64,000 nt of DNA. Source: DATMNR01 sp963702765. GTDB lineage: Bacteria > Chloroflexota > Ktedonobacteria > Ktedonobacterales > Ktedonobacteraceae. The stretch is taken from contig CAVPEB010000063.1 in assembly GCA_963702765.1 (NCBI GenBank), positions 9,861-73,860 of the forward strand, in the 5' to 3' direction. A model generated the notes under the pieces. The model saw only the letters and a program-made list of their open reading frames with translations, had not been told where the DNA came from and made no database searches. Each line of letters opens with the position of its first letter. The stretch's first letter is position 1. Positions 37,321-45,091 of the stretch are shown piece after piece. A program made the position numbers and the translations under genes.

Positions 37321-38460
37321 GTGAAAATTATATGTAAGCAGCAAGATCTGAGTCGCGGGTTATCGGCCGTCAGCCACGCTGTCTCAAGTCGAAGCACGCT
37401 CCCAATCCTGTCCAATATTTTATTGAATACAGACCATGGACGTCTGAAGCTATCCGCTACTAATTTGGAAATCGGTATTAATTGCTGGGTCGACGCGCAG
37501 ATCGAAGAAGAGGGAACGACAACTGTTCCAGCAAAACTGCTAACCGATTTAGTCAGTAGCTTGCCACAGGCTCCAGTGGAAATTGCATTAGTTGATGATA
37601 CCAATACCCTGAATGTCAAGAGTTTGGGCAGCAATGCAAACATCAAGGGTATGGATGCATCCGAATTCCCACTCATTCCCAATGCCGAAGATGGTGAGCC
37701 CCCTGTCGTACTCGACGCAACCTTGCTTAAAGAAATGATTGCAGAAATTGCATTTGCCGCGGCAGACGATGACTCAAGACCTGTTCTAACAGGCGTACTG
37801 GTACAGGTAAGTGGAGAGAAAATTACCTTTGCTGCCGCTGATGCATTCCGACTCGCAGTGAGGGTCGCAGCTTTGCCAGGTGATGATCATCCTCGTGGAG
37901 ACATTCTCATACCAGCACGTACACTAACCGAACTGGCGCGTATCCTACCATCAGAGGGAATGGTGGAAATGATCGTGACACCAAATCGCAGCCAGGTACT
38001 CTTCCATACACAGAATCTTGATCTAGTCTCTCGATTGATCGATGGCACCTTTCCTAATTTCCGCCAGATCATACCCAAAGAACATACAACACGGGCAGTT
38101 GTTGAGACAAAACAATTCGCGGAGGCCATCAAGCGTGCCGCCCTGTTTGCCCGGGATAGTTCAAATATTACGCGTGTCATCATTAAAGCTGGTGAAAATG
38201 ATGGGCTGGAACCAGGTTCGATTACTGTCGAAGCGACAGCTGAAGACCTGGGGGATAATACAAGTACTATCAATGCCGCTGTTGATGGGCCCGAATTGCA
38301 AATCATCTTTAATGTAAAATATCTGGCGGATGTGCTGACTATTATTGGCACTCCCGAGGTGGCTCTCGAAGCCAATGCGGCCACAAAACCAGGCGTGATC
38401 AGACCTGTGGGCGCTGATGATTACACCTATGTAATCATGCCTATGCATATTAATCGATAA
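37321..38460 (+). CDS. dnaN: DNA polymerase III sliding clamp (beta subunit)
   Basis: 379 residues from GTG 37321 (MKIICKQQDLSRGLSAV), with GGAGG seven bases upstream. Earlier in-frame ATG codons lack a binding site. Three clamp domains and the C-terminal YTYVIMPMHIN (canonical YVIMPM in the protein-binding cleft) are intact. recF follows 254 bp downstream. dnaA is not next to it, and no DnaA-box cluster was seen, so there is no evidence of the origin here. Confidence 0.96.
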   Translation: MKIICKQQDLSRGLSAVSHAVSSRSTLPILSNILLNTDHGRLKLSATNLEIGINCWVDAQIEEEGTTTVPAKLLTDLVSSLPQAPVEIALVDDTNTLNVKSLGSNANIKGMDASEFPLIPNAEDGEPPVVLDATLLKEMIAEIAFAAADDDSRPVLTGVLVQVSGEKITFAAADAFRLAVRVAALPGDDHPRGDILIPARTLTELARILPSEGMVEMIVTPNRSQVLFHTQNLDLVSRLIDGTFPNFRQIIPKEHTTRAVVETKQFAEAIKRAALFARDSSNITRVIIKAGENDGLEPGSITVEATAEDLGDNTSTINAAVDGPELQIIFNVKYLADVLTIIGTPEVALEANAATKPGVIRPVGADDYTYVIMPMHINR

Positions 38461-38504
38461 CTTTAGTGGCAATGGGGCTAATGGAGATTAACAAAATAAT
38501 CTGG

Positions 38505-38598
38505 ATGGGGCGAGATTTACCGAGGCCGATAAATCGGCCCCTTCTACTCTGTCAAGTTTCAATCGGTGTGGTGAGCCGGACACCCGCGAGGGGTGTCT
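38505..38598. repeat. Intergenic repeat family C, copy 2, with adjoining hairpin
   Basis: GATGGGGCGAGATTTACCGA then GGCCGATAAATCGGCCCCTT, related to 31270. A separate hairpin GGACACCCGCGAGGGGTGTC follows at about 38578 and may terminate dnaN. Confidence 0.6.
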
Positions 38599-38714
38599 CT
38601 ATATGTCACACGGTCATATGAAGCTTGGTGGACTATTACTGGTGTATGGTTTAATTTGTCGAACAGTATGAACTCAGGAGTTTCTGCAAAAATCTCTTCT
38701 TTATGGACATATAA

Positions 38715-39896
38715 ATGTACCTCTCTCACCTCTCGCTGAAAGATTTTCGTAACTACGAGGAACTCGACCTTACTTTAGAACAGGGCCTGTTCCTTTTTCA
38801 GGGTGAGAACGCTCAAGGGAAAACCAATTTACTTGAAGCTGTAGCAATGCTTGCTACATCTAACTCCTTCCATGCTTCTTCTGATCGTGAAATAGTAAGC
38901 TGGCATTCATCTGATCATGTCACACGCATTGTTGCTGGTGTTGAAAGGCATAGCGAAGATCTGAACATTGAGATCGTGATTTTCGACCCTTCTCAACTAG
39001 AGAAGGGAGATTCAGGCGAAAAGGAAACTCAATTTATTCCACCACATGACCGGCAACGCAAGCGCATTAAAATCAATGGCGTCCCCAAAAGAGCTATCGA
39101 TCTCATCGGGCAAGTCACTGTCGTACTATTTGCGCCTAACGATTTGAGCCTGGTTGATGGTTCGCCGGAAGAGAGACGAAGGTTCCTTGACCGCGGGCTT
39201 TGCCAGATGCAACCGCACTACTGCCAAGCTTTGCAGAGGTATCGCAAAATTGTTACTCAGCGATCAGCTTTGCTGAAGCGAATCCGTGAAAATCAGGAAG
39301 ATCCACGCATGCTGGATTATCTGGACGAAAAATTGACCGAACTGGCAACCATGATTACTTTCGAACGGCGTCGAATGGTGGATTCACTGAATCAGTATGT
39401 TGATGAACTCCAGGCAATTATCAGCGGAGGGCGAGAACATCTCACAATCGTCTATCGCCCGTCATTTGATATCGAACCTACCTGGGACACGTTAGAAACC
39501 CTGCAACACTTTCGAACGCAACTACTCGAGGCGAGACGCAAAGAGATTCGCCAGGGCGTATGCCTACTAGGACCACATCGTGACGATCTCGAGTTTTTGG
39601 TAAATGGCGTTAATATGCTTACATATGGATCACGAGGCCAACAGCGAACAGTCGCGCTTGCCTCAAAACTGGGAGAGCTAGCATTTATGCGCTCCGTTAC
39701 AGGAGAAGAGCCGATCCTGTTACTTGATGATGTCTTCAGTGAACTGGATTTTTCACGCCGAGAATATTTACTACGCCAGGTACTCAAGCATGAGCAAGTG
39801 CTGATTACTGCAACCGATTTCGCAAGTTTCCCTGACGAGATCCTTACAAGGGCACATCAATACCAGGTACTTAGGGGATCCGTCACACGAAGTTAA
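38715..39896 (+). CDS. recF: DNA replication and repair protein RecF
   Basis: 393 residues. SMC-like ATPase that loads RecA at gaps with RecO and RecR. Walker A GENAQGKTNLLEAV, signature region YGSRGQQRTVALASKL, Walker B EPILLLDDVFSELD. Intact. Its stop overlaps the stop of the convergent membrane protein gene by 4 bp. Confidence 0.95.
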   Translation: MYLSHLSLKDFRNYEELDLTLEQGLFLFQGENAQGKTNLLEAVAMLATSNSFHASSDREIVSWHSSDHVTRIVAGVERHSEDLNIEIVIFDPSQLEKGDSGEKETQFIPPHDRQRKRIKINGVPKRAIDLIGQVTVVLFAPNDLSLVDGSPEERRRFLDRGLCQMQPHYCQALQRYRKIVTQRSALLKRIRENQEDPRMLDYLDEKLTELATMITFERRRMVDSLNQYVDELQAIISGGREHLTIVYRPSFDIEPTWDTLETLQHFRTQLLEARRKEIRQGVCLLGPHRDDLEFLVNGVNMLTYGSRGQQRTVALASKLGELAFMRSVTGEEPILLLDDVFSELDFSRREYLLRQVLKHEQVLITATDFASFPDEILTRAHQYQVLRGSVTRS

Positions 39897-41524
39897 GTCC
39901 ATTTTCGATCAAGTTCGGCCCAATTCTCGCGTATTTGCGCCAACTCAGCTTCATCTGGCATCTCGCCGCTATAGCGTGTAAAGGCATAGGCTTCAGTAAT
40001 CAGTTCCAAATGTGGTTCAGTTAGAGGGACTTTTTCGTCTATTCGCTGCTTCAACTCATAGGCAGTCTCAAATCTCTTCCGTGGATAGCCATGCCTGGTT
40101 GCTTTGCGCAAAAATGCGCGGTATATCTCACGAATACTTCTGGCTGCTGGCTCACCTTTTATTTCTTCTAATTTGACTACTCCATCTTCTTTAGTCGTAC
40201 TGCGATGCATGAAGCGGGCAAACAGCACGAGCATGAGAGATTTGAGTTGCACCCAAAAGAGAGACCAGGACCACAAACTTTCATGCACATCCAAGTTGCG
40301 CCTGTTTACACGTTTTCGCACTCGCGACCTTCGACGCAAAGTCCAACGAATTAGAAGCACCATAAGCGCAACAAATAGTATGGGTAAAGCAATACTAAGA
40401 ATTGGAATAATTGTATGAGCAAACGCTTCCTGCATTGTAGTTATAGATGGATTGGCAACAGATTTTGGTGCATGAAATATCGTTACTTTTGGCAACCGGG
40501 TGGATGGATGTAAGAATGAAATAAGCCAGAAGATCGGTATGACTATTATTACTATTATTGCCGCAACTATTTCAACCAACCAATTGTACATCACTCCAAC
40601 TACAGCTAAAATGTGTTCGAGGTTTGTTAGGAGTAAAGAGTTGGTAGTGCCGCCAATGAATATAGCAACGAGGAGGAAAGCCAGCCCCAGCACTCCTACC
40701 AACAGAATAATCGCACGTTCTTGTGCGACGATGCTACCCTGCAAACCTGCTGGATGTGATTTTCGTATGAAGACTACACGCGCCAGAGCGTGCGTCATAA
40801 GAGAGAGAAAGAGAAAAAGTGGTATTAACAGGAGTAGGGATAGATCGTCATGTATAACTGCGCCCTGTCTAGCCTGTCCTGCACGCAGGATAATCACCCC
40901 AACGAAGACACACACACCTACGCATAGAGCGCGAAACACATCAGAAGGCTCCACGTTTCGATTTATGAGACGGATACCCATCCATCCGAGCAGGAATGTC
41001 ACTCCGAGAATGCAGATAGCTTCATAGAAATTGCCATTAAGAAACAGAATGTCGTTGAATAATAATAGCACCCACTTTGGGTCAAAAATGAATGCTTTCT
41101 GAGCATAGATATTCAGCCATATGATGCACAATGATGCTACGGCAAACACAATGAGAAATACTGATGTTTCGGATAAGGCGATTTTTACGCCACCAGGCTG
41201 ATCACCAATCGTATCTTTAGGAGTTCGCATACCCAGATAATGGAACAGAAAAAGTGCGCCGAGAATGAGGATAAAAGGTGCTAAAAGTGGTATTAAAGTT
41301 GTAGATGATGCAAAAAGACCTGCACTCGCCAGTCCAATGAGAATTGCCGCAATCCAACATGCTTGCATTGCTCCAAGTAGATAAGGAAGGAGAAATTCGC
41401 CAATGCTTGAAATTGAGGGATCTTCAGGAGCAAAAACCGAATTCTTTCGTTGATGAGCATCGGTAGCAATGAGATCTGGTGGCTCTGCTTTTATGTGCTT
41501 TGGTTGTTTAGGTAAGGTTTCCAT
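39893..41524 (-). CDS. Polytopic membrane protein with C-terminal DUF4129 domain
   Basis: 543 residues. About eleven hydrophobic segments between residues 25 and 390, then a cytoplasmic C-terminal domain at about 455-540 (RSIREIYRAFLRKATRHGYPRK and ELITEAYAFTRYSGE) matching DUF4129, which often follows transglutaminase-like or membrane regions. No transglutaminase gene is adjacent. Function is unknown. Confidence 0.75.
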   Translation of the reverse strand: METLPKQPKHIKAEPPDLIATDAHQRKNSVFAPEDPSISSIGEFLLPYLLGAMQACWIAAILIGLASAGLFASSTTLIPLLAPFILILGALFLFHYLGMRTPKDTIGDQPGGVKIALSETSVFLIVFAVASLCIIWLNIYAQKAFIFDPKWVLLLFNDILFLNGNFYEAICILGVTFLLGWMGIRLINRNVEPSDVFRALCVGVCVFVGVIILRAGQARQGAVIHDDLSLLLLIPLFLFLSLMTHALARVVFIRKSHPAGLQGSIVAQERAIILLVGVLGLAFLLVAIFIGGTTNSLLLTNLEHILAVVGVMYNWLVEIVAAIIVIIVIPIFWLISFLHPSTRLPKVTIFHAPKSVANPSITTMQEAFAHTIIPILSIALPILFVALMVLLIRWTLRRRSRVRKRVNRRNLDVHESLWSWSLFWVQLKSLMLVLFARFMHRSTTKEDGVVKLEEIKGEPAARSIREIYRAFLRKATRHGYPRKRFETAYELKQRIDEKVPLTEPHLELITEAYAFTRYSGEMPDEAELAQIRENWAELDRKWT

Positions 41525-41776
41525 CCCAAAGACCTGTAGCCTTTCTTCCCAATGACATGTGTGAAGATGCTTTTCAGGTAATGATCATACCATGCATATC
41601 GAGCATGTACAAGATTTACACATGCCTAACACTTCATCATGATGTTGGTCAGCCTATGTCCCATTCGGAGAGAATACGTATTGACGGACTTGATGCAATA
41701 AAACCTGCATCAGGTTGCTAAACTGTTACTATACTTGTCAGAAGAGTGTATCTATTGAAGAATGTGGAGGTAAATT

Positions 41777-42142
41777 ATGGAACTAGCAGGTACAGCGTGG
41801 ACACTCGTCGACTTCGAGACGGATACGGGAGTGATCCCGGCATTGGCGGAAGCACCGGCCACACTCGACTTTTCAAAGGAAGGTGAGATGGAGAGCATGC
41901 TTAGCGGAAGAAGCGGATGCAATCGCTACTTCGCGAGCTATAGCCTGGCCGACAATCATCTCAGTATTGGTCCGCTGGGTTCCACACGTATGTTCTGCAG
42001 CCCTGCTCAGATGGCCCAGGAGGAGCGTTACTTCCAGGCACTTGCAATCGCCAGACGTTGCGAATTGAGCAATGGTGTTTTGCTCATTGGATATACAGGT
42101 GGCACGCTCCGTTTCGAGCGGACAACAGAAAGCAATACATAA
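41777..42142 (+). CDS. META (DUF306/HslJ-like) domain protein
   Basis: 121 residues. It starts MELAGTAWTLVDFE and has GRSGCNRYFASYSL and LGSTRMFCSPAQMAQEERYF, the hallmark of META domains (the usual GCN and TxMxC). No signal peptide is present, so it would be cytoplasmic. GGAGG stands six bases before the ATG. META domains occur in heat-shock or secreted proteins of unclear function. Confidence 0.85.
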   Translation: MELAGTAWTLVDFETDTGVIPALAEAPATLDFSKEGEMESMLSGRSGCNRYFASYSLADNHLSIGPLGSTRMFCSPAQMAQEERYFQALAIARRCELSNGVLLIGYTGGTLRFERTTESNT

Positions 42143-42200
42143 CTGCAGTGCCTTTAGCGAGTAGCGAAAGACGAACCACAACAACAAGAGTGAGTTCTGG

Positions 42201-42890
42201 CTATAGTGCAACAAGGGCATCAGCTCTATCATCGGGGTTCAGCACTTGTCGCAAATTGTGAAGCGCAGCCTGAATACGCTTCTTGAGCGTATTTTCAGAT
42301 ATGTTCAATGTCTGAGCCATAGATGGCAATGTCATCCCCTGGTAGTAATGAAGCATGATAACTGCCTGTTGCTTTGGGGGTAATTTTTTGACAGTTTCAG
42401 CAAGATCCCAGTCACGCTCTAATCGACCTTTATGATCATCAGCTATCTCAGCGGCAAGTTGAATTGATTGGTCCGCGAGAGCCTGGCGAACAAATGCAGT
42501 TGTTCGTGCTACTTTCCGTTTGTAGCTGATGCATTGATTCACTACAATACGCATTAGCCATGGACGTAAGGCTCCTGTCTCACGTAGTCTCGGCAAATGT
42601 TGCCATGCCTGGATAAGTGCATCCTGTACGGCGTCTGCTGCAATATCACGATCTCCAATAATCATTAATGCGGTGCGCATCATCAGTGCATTGTATTGAT
42701 CTACAATGGCGCCAAACGCATCTGAATCTCCCTGCAAGACTCTATCTACAAGTGCCTGTTGAGCGATTTGATCAGGCGACTTCACAATTCCTTCTCTATC
42801 GTCTTGCTGCTTACATGTTCCATCTATTACATCATCTATGGCTTCTTCTACTTTGATATCATTTGGCTCAAGGGTCACTTGCATGGTCAT
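42201..42890 (-). CDS. RNA polymerase ECF sigma factor, possible LitS-type
   Basis: 229 residues with a 40-residue acidic N-terminal tail. Region 2: DIAADAVQDALIQAWQHL and RPWLMRIVVNQCISYKRK. Region 4: KLPPKQQAVIMLHYYQGM and a helix-turn-helix PSMAQTLNISENTLKKRI. AGGAG stands seven bases before the ATG. No anti-sigma gene is adjacent. Its upstream region has 11-bp direct repeats shared with the B12 regulator promoter, suggesting light and B12 control as for litR/litS in Streptomyces. Confidence 0.85.
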   Translation of the reverse strand: MTMQVTLEPNDIKVEEAIDDVIDGTCKQQDDREGIVKSPDQIAQQALVDRVLQGDSDAFGAIVDQYNALMMRTALMIIGDRDIAADAVQDALIQAWQHLPRLRETGALRPWLMRIVVNQCISYKRKVARTTAFVRQALADQSIQLAAEIADDHKGRLERDWDLAETVKKLPPKQQAVIMLHYYQGMTLPSMAQTLNISENTLKKRIQAALHNLRQVLNPDDRADALVAL

Positions 42891-42900
42891 TGCTCTACTC

Positions 42901-42957
42901 CTTCAAATATTATGCAAACTCTATACAAAACTATAACATACATTATGCATAGTTGCA
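42901..42957. promoter_or_regulatory. Candidate CarH/LitR operator upstream of the sigma gene
   Basis: Three consecutive 11-bp units, TTCAAATATTA, TGCAAACTCTA and TACAAAACTAT, share T-n-C-A-A-A and run from 42902 to 42934. Their phase continues into AACATACATTA and TGCATAGTTGC. The segment CAAATATTATGCAAACT matches the B12 regulator upstream region (32890) at 16 of 17 positions. ATAGTTGCA follows at 42949 as at 32933. CarH is known to bind three 11-bp direct repeats. Confidence 0.5.
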
Positions 42958-43169
42958 AGGTGTGTAGACTCATGATTTTTGATCAAACAATTTAGCAAGG
43001 ATTCCGAGTGATTGACTTACCCAATTGGAATCCCTGCTGAAAGTGAAAAGTTATTAGTTGACGAATAATGAATGGCAAGAGGAAAGACAGGATAAACAGA
43101 GGTTTAACGAGGCATTGGAGAGGTGTGCAGCAAGCTAGCTCTCAGGCCTACTTGCTGCACATGGCTTCG

Positions 43170-43376
43170 CTAGGGGTGAAGAGCACGCTTCAGAGCTTGA
43201 TCGCGATCTTCATGAAATCTTTGTGAGATTGACAAGGTAACCGCTAAGCCGTCAAATCCATGGAAGGTACGCGGGTAAACGTGCAATTCGACGGGAACAC
43301 CCGCGTGCGCAAGATGCAACTCACAGTCAACGTCTTCATCAAGGAAAATCTCAAGCGAGCCAGTTTCGAAAAGTCT
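43170..43376 (-). pseudogene. 3' remnant of an alpha/beta hydrolase (esterase)
   Basis: The minus-strand frame from 43376 to the TAG at 43170 is open and reads ETGSLEIFLDEDVDCELHLA, then HAGVPVELHVYPRTFHGFDG, and ends RFHEDRDQALKRALHP. This is the C-terminal end of an acetyl-esterase/dienelactone-hydrolase-type enzyme, with the catalytic His in FHGF. Everything upstream is missing: the frame runs into the aspS terminator. It has no start codon or binding site. It occupies the 42958-43433 gap. Confidence 0.65.
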
Positions 43377-43424
43377 GGAAGGGCTTTGTGCGCTTTTGAG
43401 CGCACAAAGCCCTTCCAGACTTTT
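43369..43424. terminator. Terminator of aspS, perfect 26-bp stem
   Basis: Arms 43369-43394 and 43399-43424 pair perfectly around TTTG. The stem holds GTCTGGAAGGGCTTTGTGCG, and A/T tracts lie at the ends (AAAA and TTTT). It begins 10 bp after the aspS stop. Confidence 0.88.
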
Positions 43425-43433
43425 ACACGATTT

Positions 43434-44741
43434 TTACGGCGTAAGCCGGGTAAGATCACGCGGGAACAGCGTGGTCATACGGACATTGGGGGCACCTGTA
43501 AGCTGCATAAGCAACCGTTCCATGCCAATTGCAAAACCACCATGTGGAGGCATGCCGTACTTGAAAGCTTCCAGGTAGGTTTCGAATGGCTCAACGGGTA
43601 AATGAGCAGACTCCAGGGCGGCAAGGTAATCCTGGTATTGATGCAGACGCTGCCCTCCGGTGACCAATTCTGTTCCACGGAAGATCAAGTCGAAAGAGTT
43701 TGAAAACTCTGGCCGACCAACTTCCGGGTGAGTATAGAATGGCCGCTTGCGCATCGGATAGCCTGTGACAAAGAGGAAGTCACTGCCATACTCTTGTTGC
43801 GCCCATTCACCAAGCCAGCGCTCGTCCTGTGGTGAGAGATCAGGTTCGCCACGCACATCTGTAGCATAACGAGTAAAAATGAGTTCCTGTGCTTCGGAGA
43901 AATGGATATGTGGAATCGTCGCTGGAACAATCGGCACCTGCAAATGCAACACCTCCAAATCACTTGCATACTGTTCATCGAGCGTTTCGAGAATATGAGC
44001 AATCACATCGCGTAAGAGTGCCATGACAGTAAAGTGGTTCTCGATAAATCCAAACTCGACATCGAGGCTGACATATTCGTTATTGTGCCGTGTTGTGTCG
44101 TGTGGCTCCGCACGAAAAACGGGACCCACCTCGAAGACACGCTCAAAGACACCCACCATGATTTGCTTATAAAACTGGGGGCTTTGCGCCAGGTATGCAT
44201 CTCGACCGAAGTAGTCAAGTTTGAAAACATTGGCACCACTTTCTGTAGCGGATGCGACGATCTTTGGCGTTTGTATCTCAGTAAAATCTCGTGCGGTCAA
44301 GATTGAGCGGAAAGCAGACATTACGCCTGCTGAAAGCCGCAAGGTAGCGCGCCTTTCCAGATGCCGGTTTGTAACAACAGCATGGTCAAGTAGCGTGCTG
44401 ATATTTGCAGTAATCTTGCGCTTGTTCAATGAAACAGGCGGGATGTCTGTGACAGGTGTGATTACTGCGATGTGAAGGTCATGCAACTCGACACCTCCGG
44501 GGGCCTGTGGCATATCAACTACCAGACCCTCGACCGACAACACGCTTTCGAGACCTCCTCCAAGCTCAAGAAGCGAAGAGAGTTCGGCCTCAGACTCGGC
44601 TACTGCCTGGACGGTTCCCCAGCCATCACGAATAACAAGGAAGTTGATACCTCCCATCTGGCGTAAGGAATGTAACCAGCCAGATACACAAACACGCTCA
44701 CCAGAATGTGAAGCGACCTCTATCGTGCGCACTCGTTCCAC
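43434..44741 (-). CDS. aspS: Aspartyl-tRNA synthetase, archaeal-type
   Basis: 435 residues, the short archaeal/eukaryotic form without the bacterial GAD insertion. It has an N-terminal OB-fold (VCVSGWLHSLRQMGGINFL), then class II motif 2 (VFEVGPVFRAEPHDTTRHNNE) and motif 3 (GFAIGMERLLMQL). It charges tRNA-Asp. Archaeal-type enzymes can be non-discriminating and also charge tRNA-Asn, needing GatCAB to correct it; specificity cannot be settled here. It is preceded by a T-box leader. Confidence 0.93.
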   Translation of the reverse strand: MERVRTIEVASHSGERVCVSGWLHSLRQMGGINFLVIRDGWGTVQAVAESEAELSSLLELGGGLESVLSVEGLVVDMPQAPGGVELHDLHIAVITPVTDIPPVSLNKRKITANISTLLDHAVVTNRHLERRATLRLSAGVMSAFRSILTARDFTEIQTPKIVASATESGANVFKLDYFGRDAYLAQSPQFYKQIMVGVFERVFEVGPVFRAEPHDTTRHNNEYVSLDVEFGFIENHFTVMALLRDVIAHILETLDEQYASDLEVLHLQVPIVPATIPHIHFSEAQELIFTRYATDVRGEPDLSPQDERWLGEWAQQEYGSDFLFVTGYPMRKRPFYTHPEVGRPEFSNSFDLIFRGTELVTGGQRLHQYQDYLAALESAHLPVEPFETYLEAFKYGMPPHGGFAIGMERLLMQLTGAPNVRMTTLFPRDLTRLTP

Positions 44742-44763
44742 TATTCTGCTCCTTTCTGAGCAA

Positions 44764-45058
44764 ACAAAAAGCCCTCGTCCTTCCTGGAGGACGAGGGCTA
44801 AAACATATGCCTTATCGTGGTACCACCACCATTTACCCCTGACGGGGCCTTAACAGGTTCGACTCGGAAAGAGTAAACCCTCGCACTGTAACGGGTGCGT
44901 CCCGAAGCCAGCTACTTCAAAATGGTTCACTGGTTGGCTCAGGGGTGTCTTTGAGATCCTTAACGGCGGCGCTCCCAGCATATGTGCCGCTCTCTGATCG
45001 TTGATTGGTTTCTCGCTTTGTCCCCATCACAGCCATGTGTGTTTTTATCTCACTTAGG
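44764..45058 (-). promoter_or_regulatory. T-box riboswitch of aspS
   Basis: On the minus strand the leader holds the T-box core AAATGGTGGTGGTACCACG (44834-44816), which closely follows the consensus AAnnnTGGnACCnCG. A strong intrinsic terminator follows (stem AGCCCTCGTCCT/AGGACGAGGGCT, 44801-44768) with a TTTTTGTTTG tail. A structured Stem I region lies upstream, with a GAC (Asp) in AAAGACACC near 44950 as candidate specifier. Uncharged tRNA-Asp would favour the antiterminator and allow aspS expression. Confidence 0.9.
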
Positions 45059-45091
45059 AATATAGCATAGGATAAGGTCGCAGTCAATCGT

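Noticed and set aside
37175..38714. Replication origin near dnaN and recF
   Set aside because: No dnaA gene and no cluster of TTATCCACA-like boxes in the flanking gaps.
43260..43601. Plus-strand 113-residue frame
   Set aside because: It is antisense to the esterase remnant, the terminator and the end of aspS; the minus strand explains the sequence better.
44841..44900. GGTTCGACTC resembling a tRNA T-arm on the plus strand
   Set aside because: It is part of the minus-strand T-box leader; no acceptor or anticodon arm can be formed.
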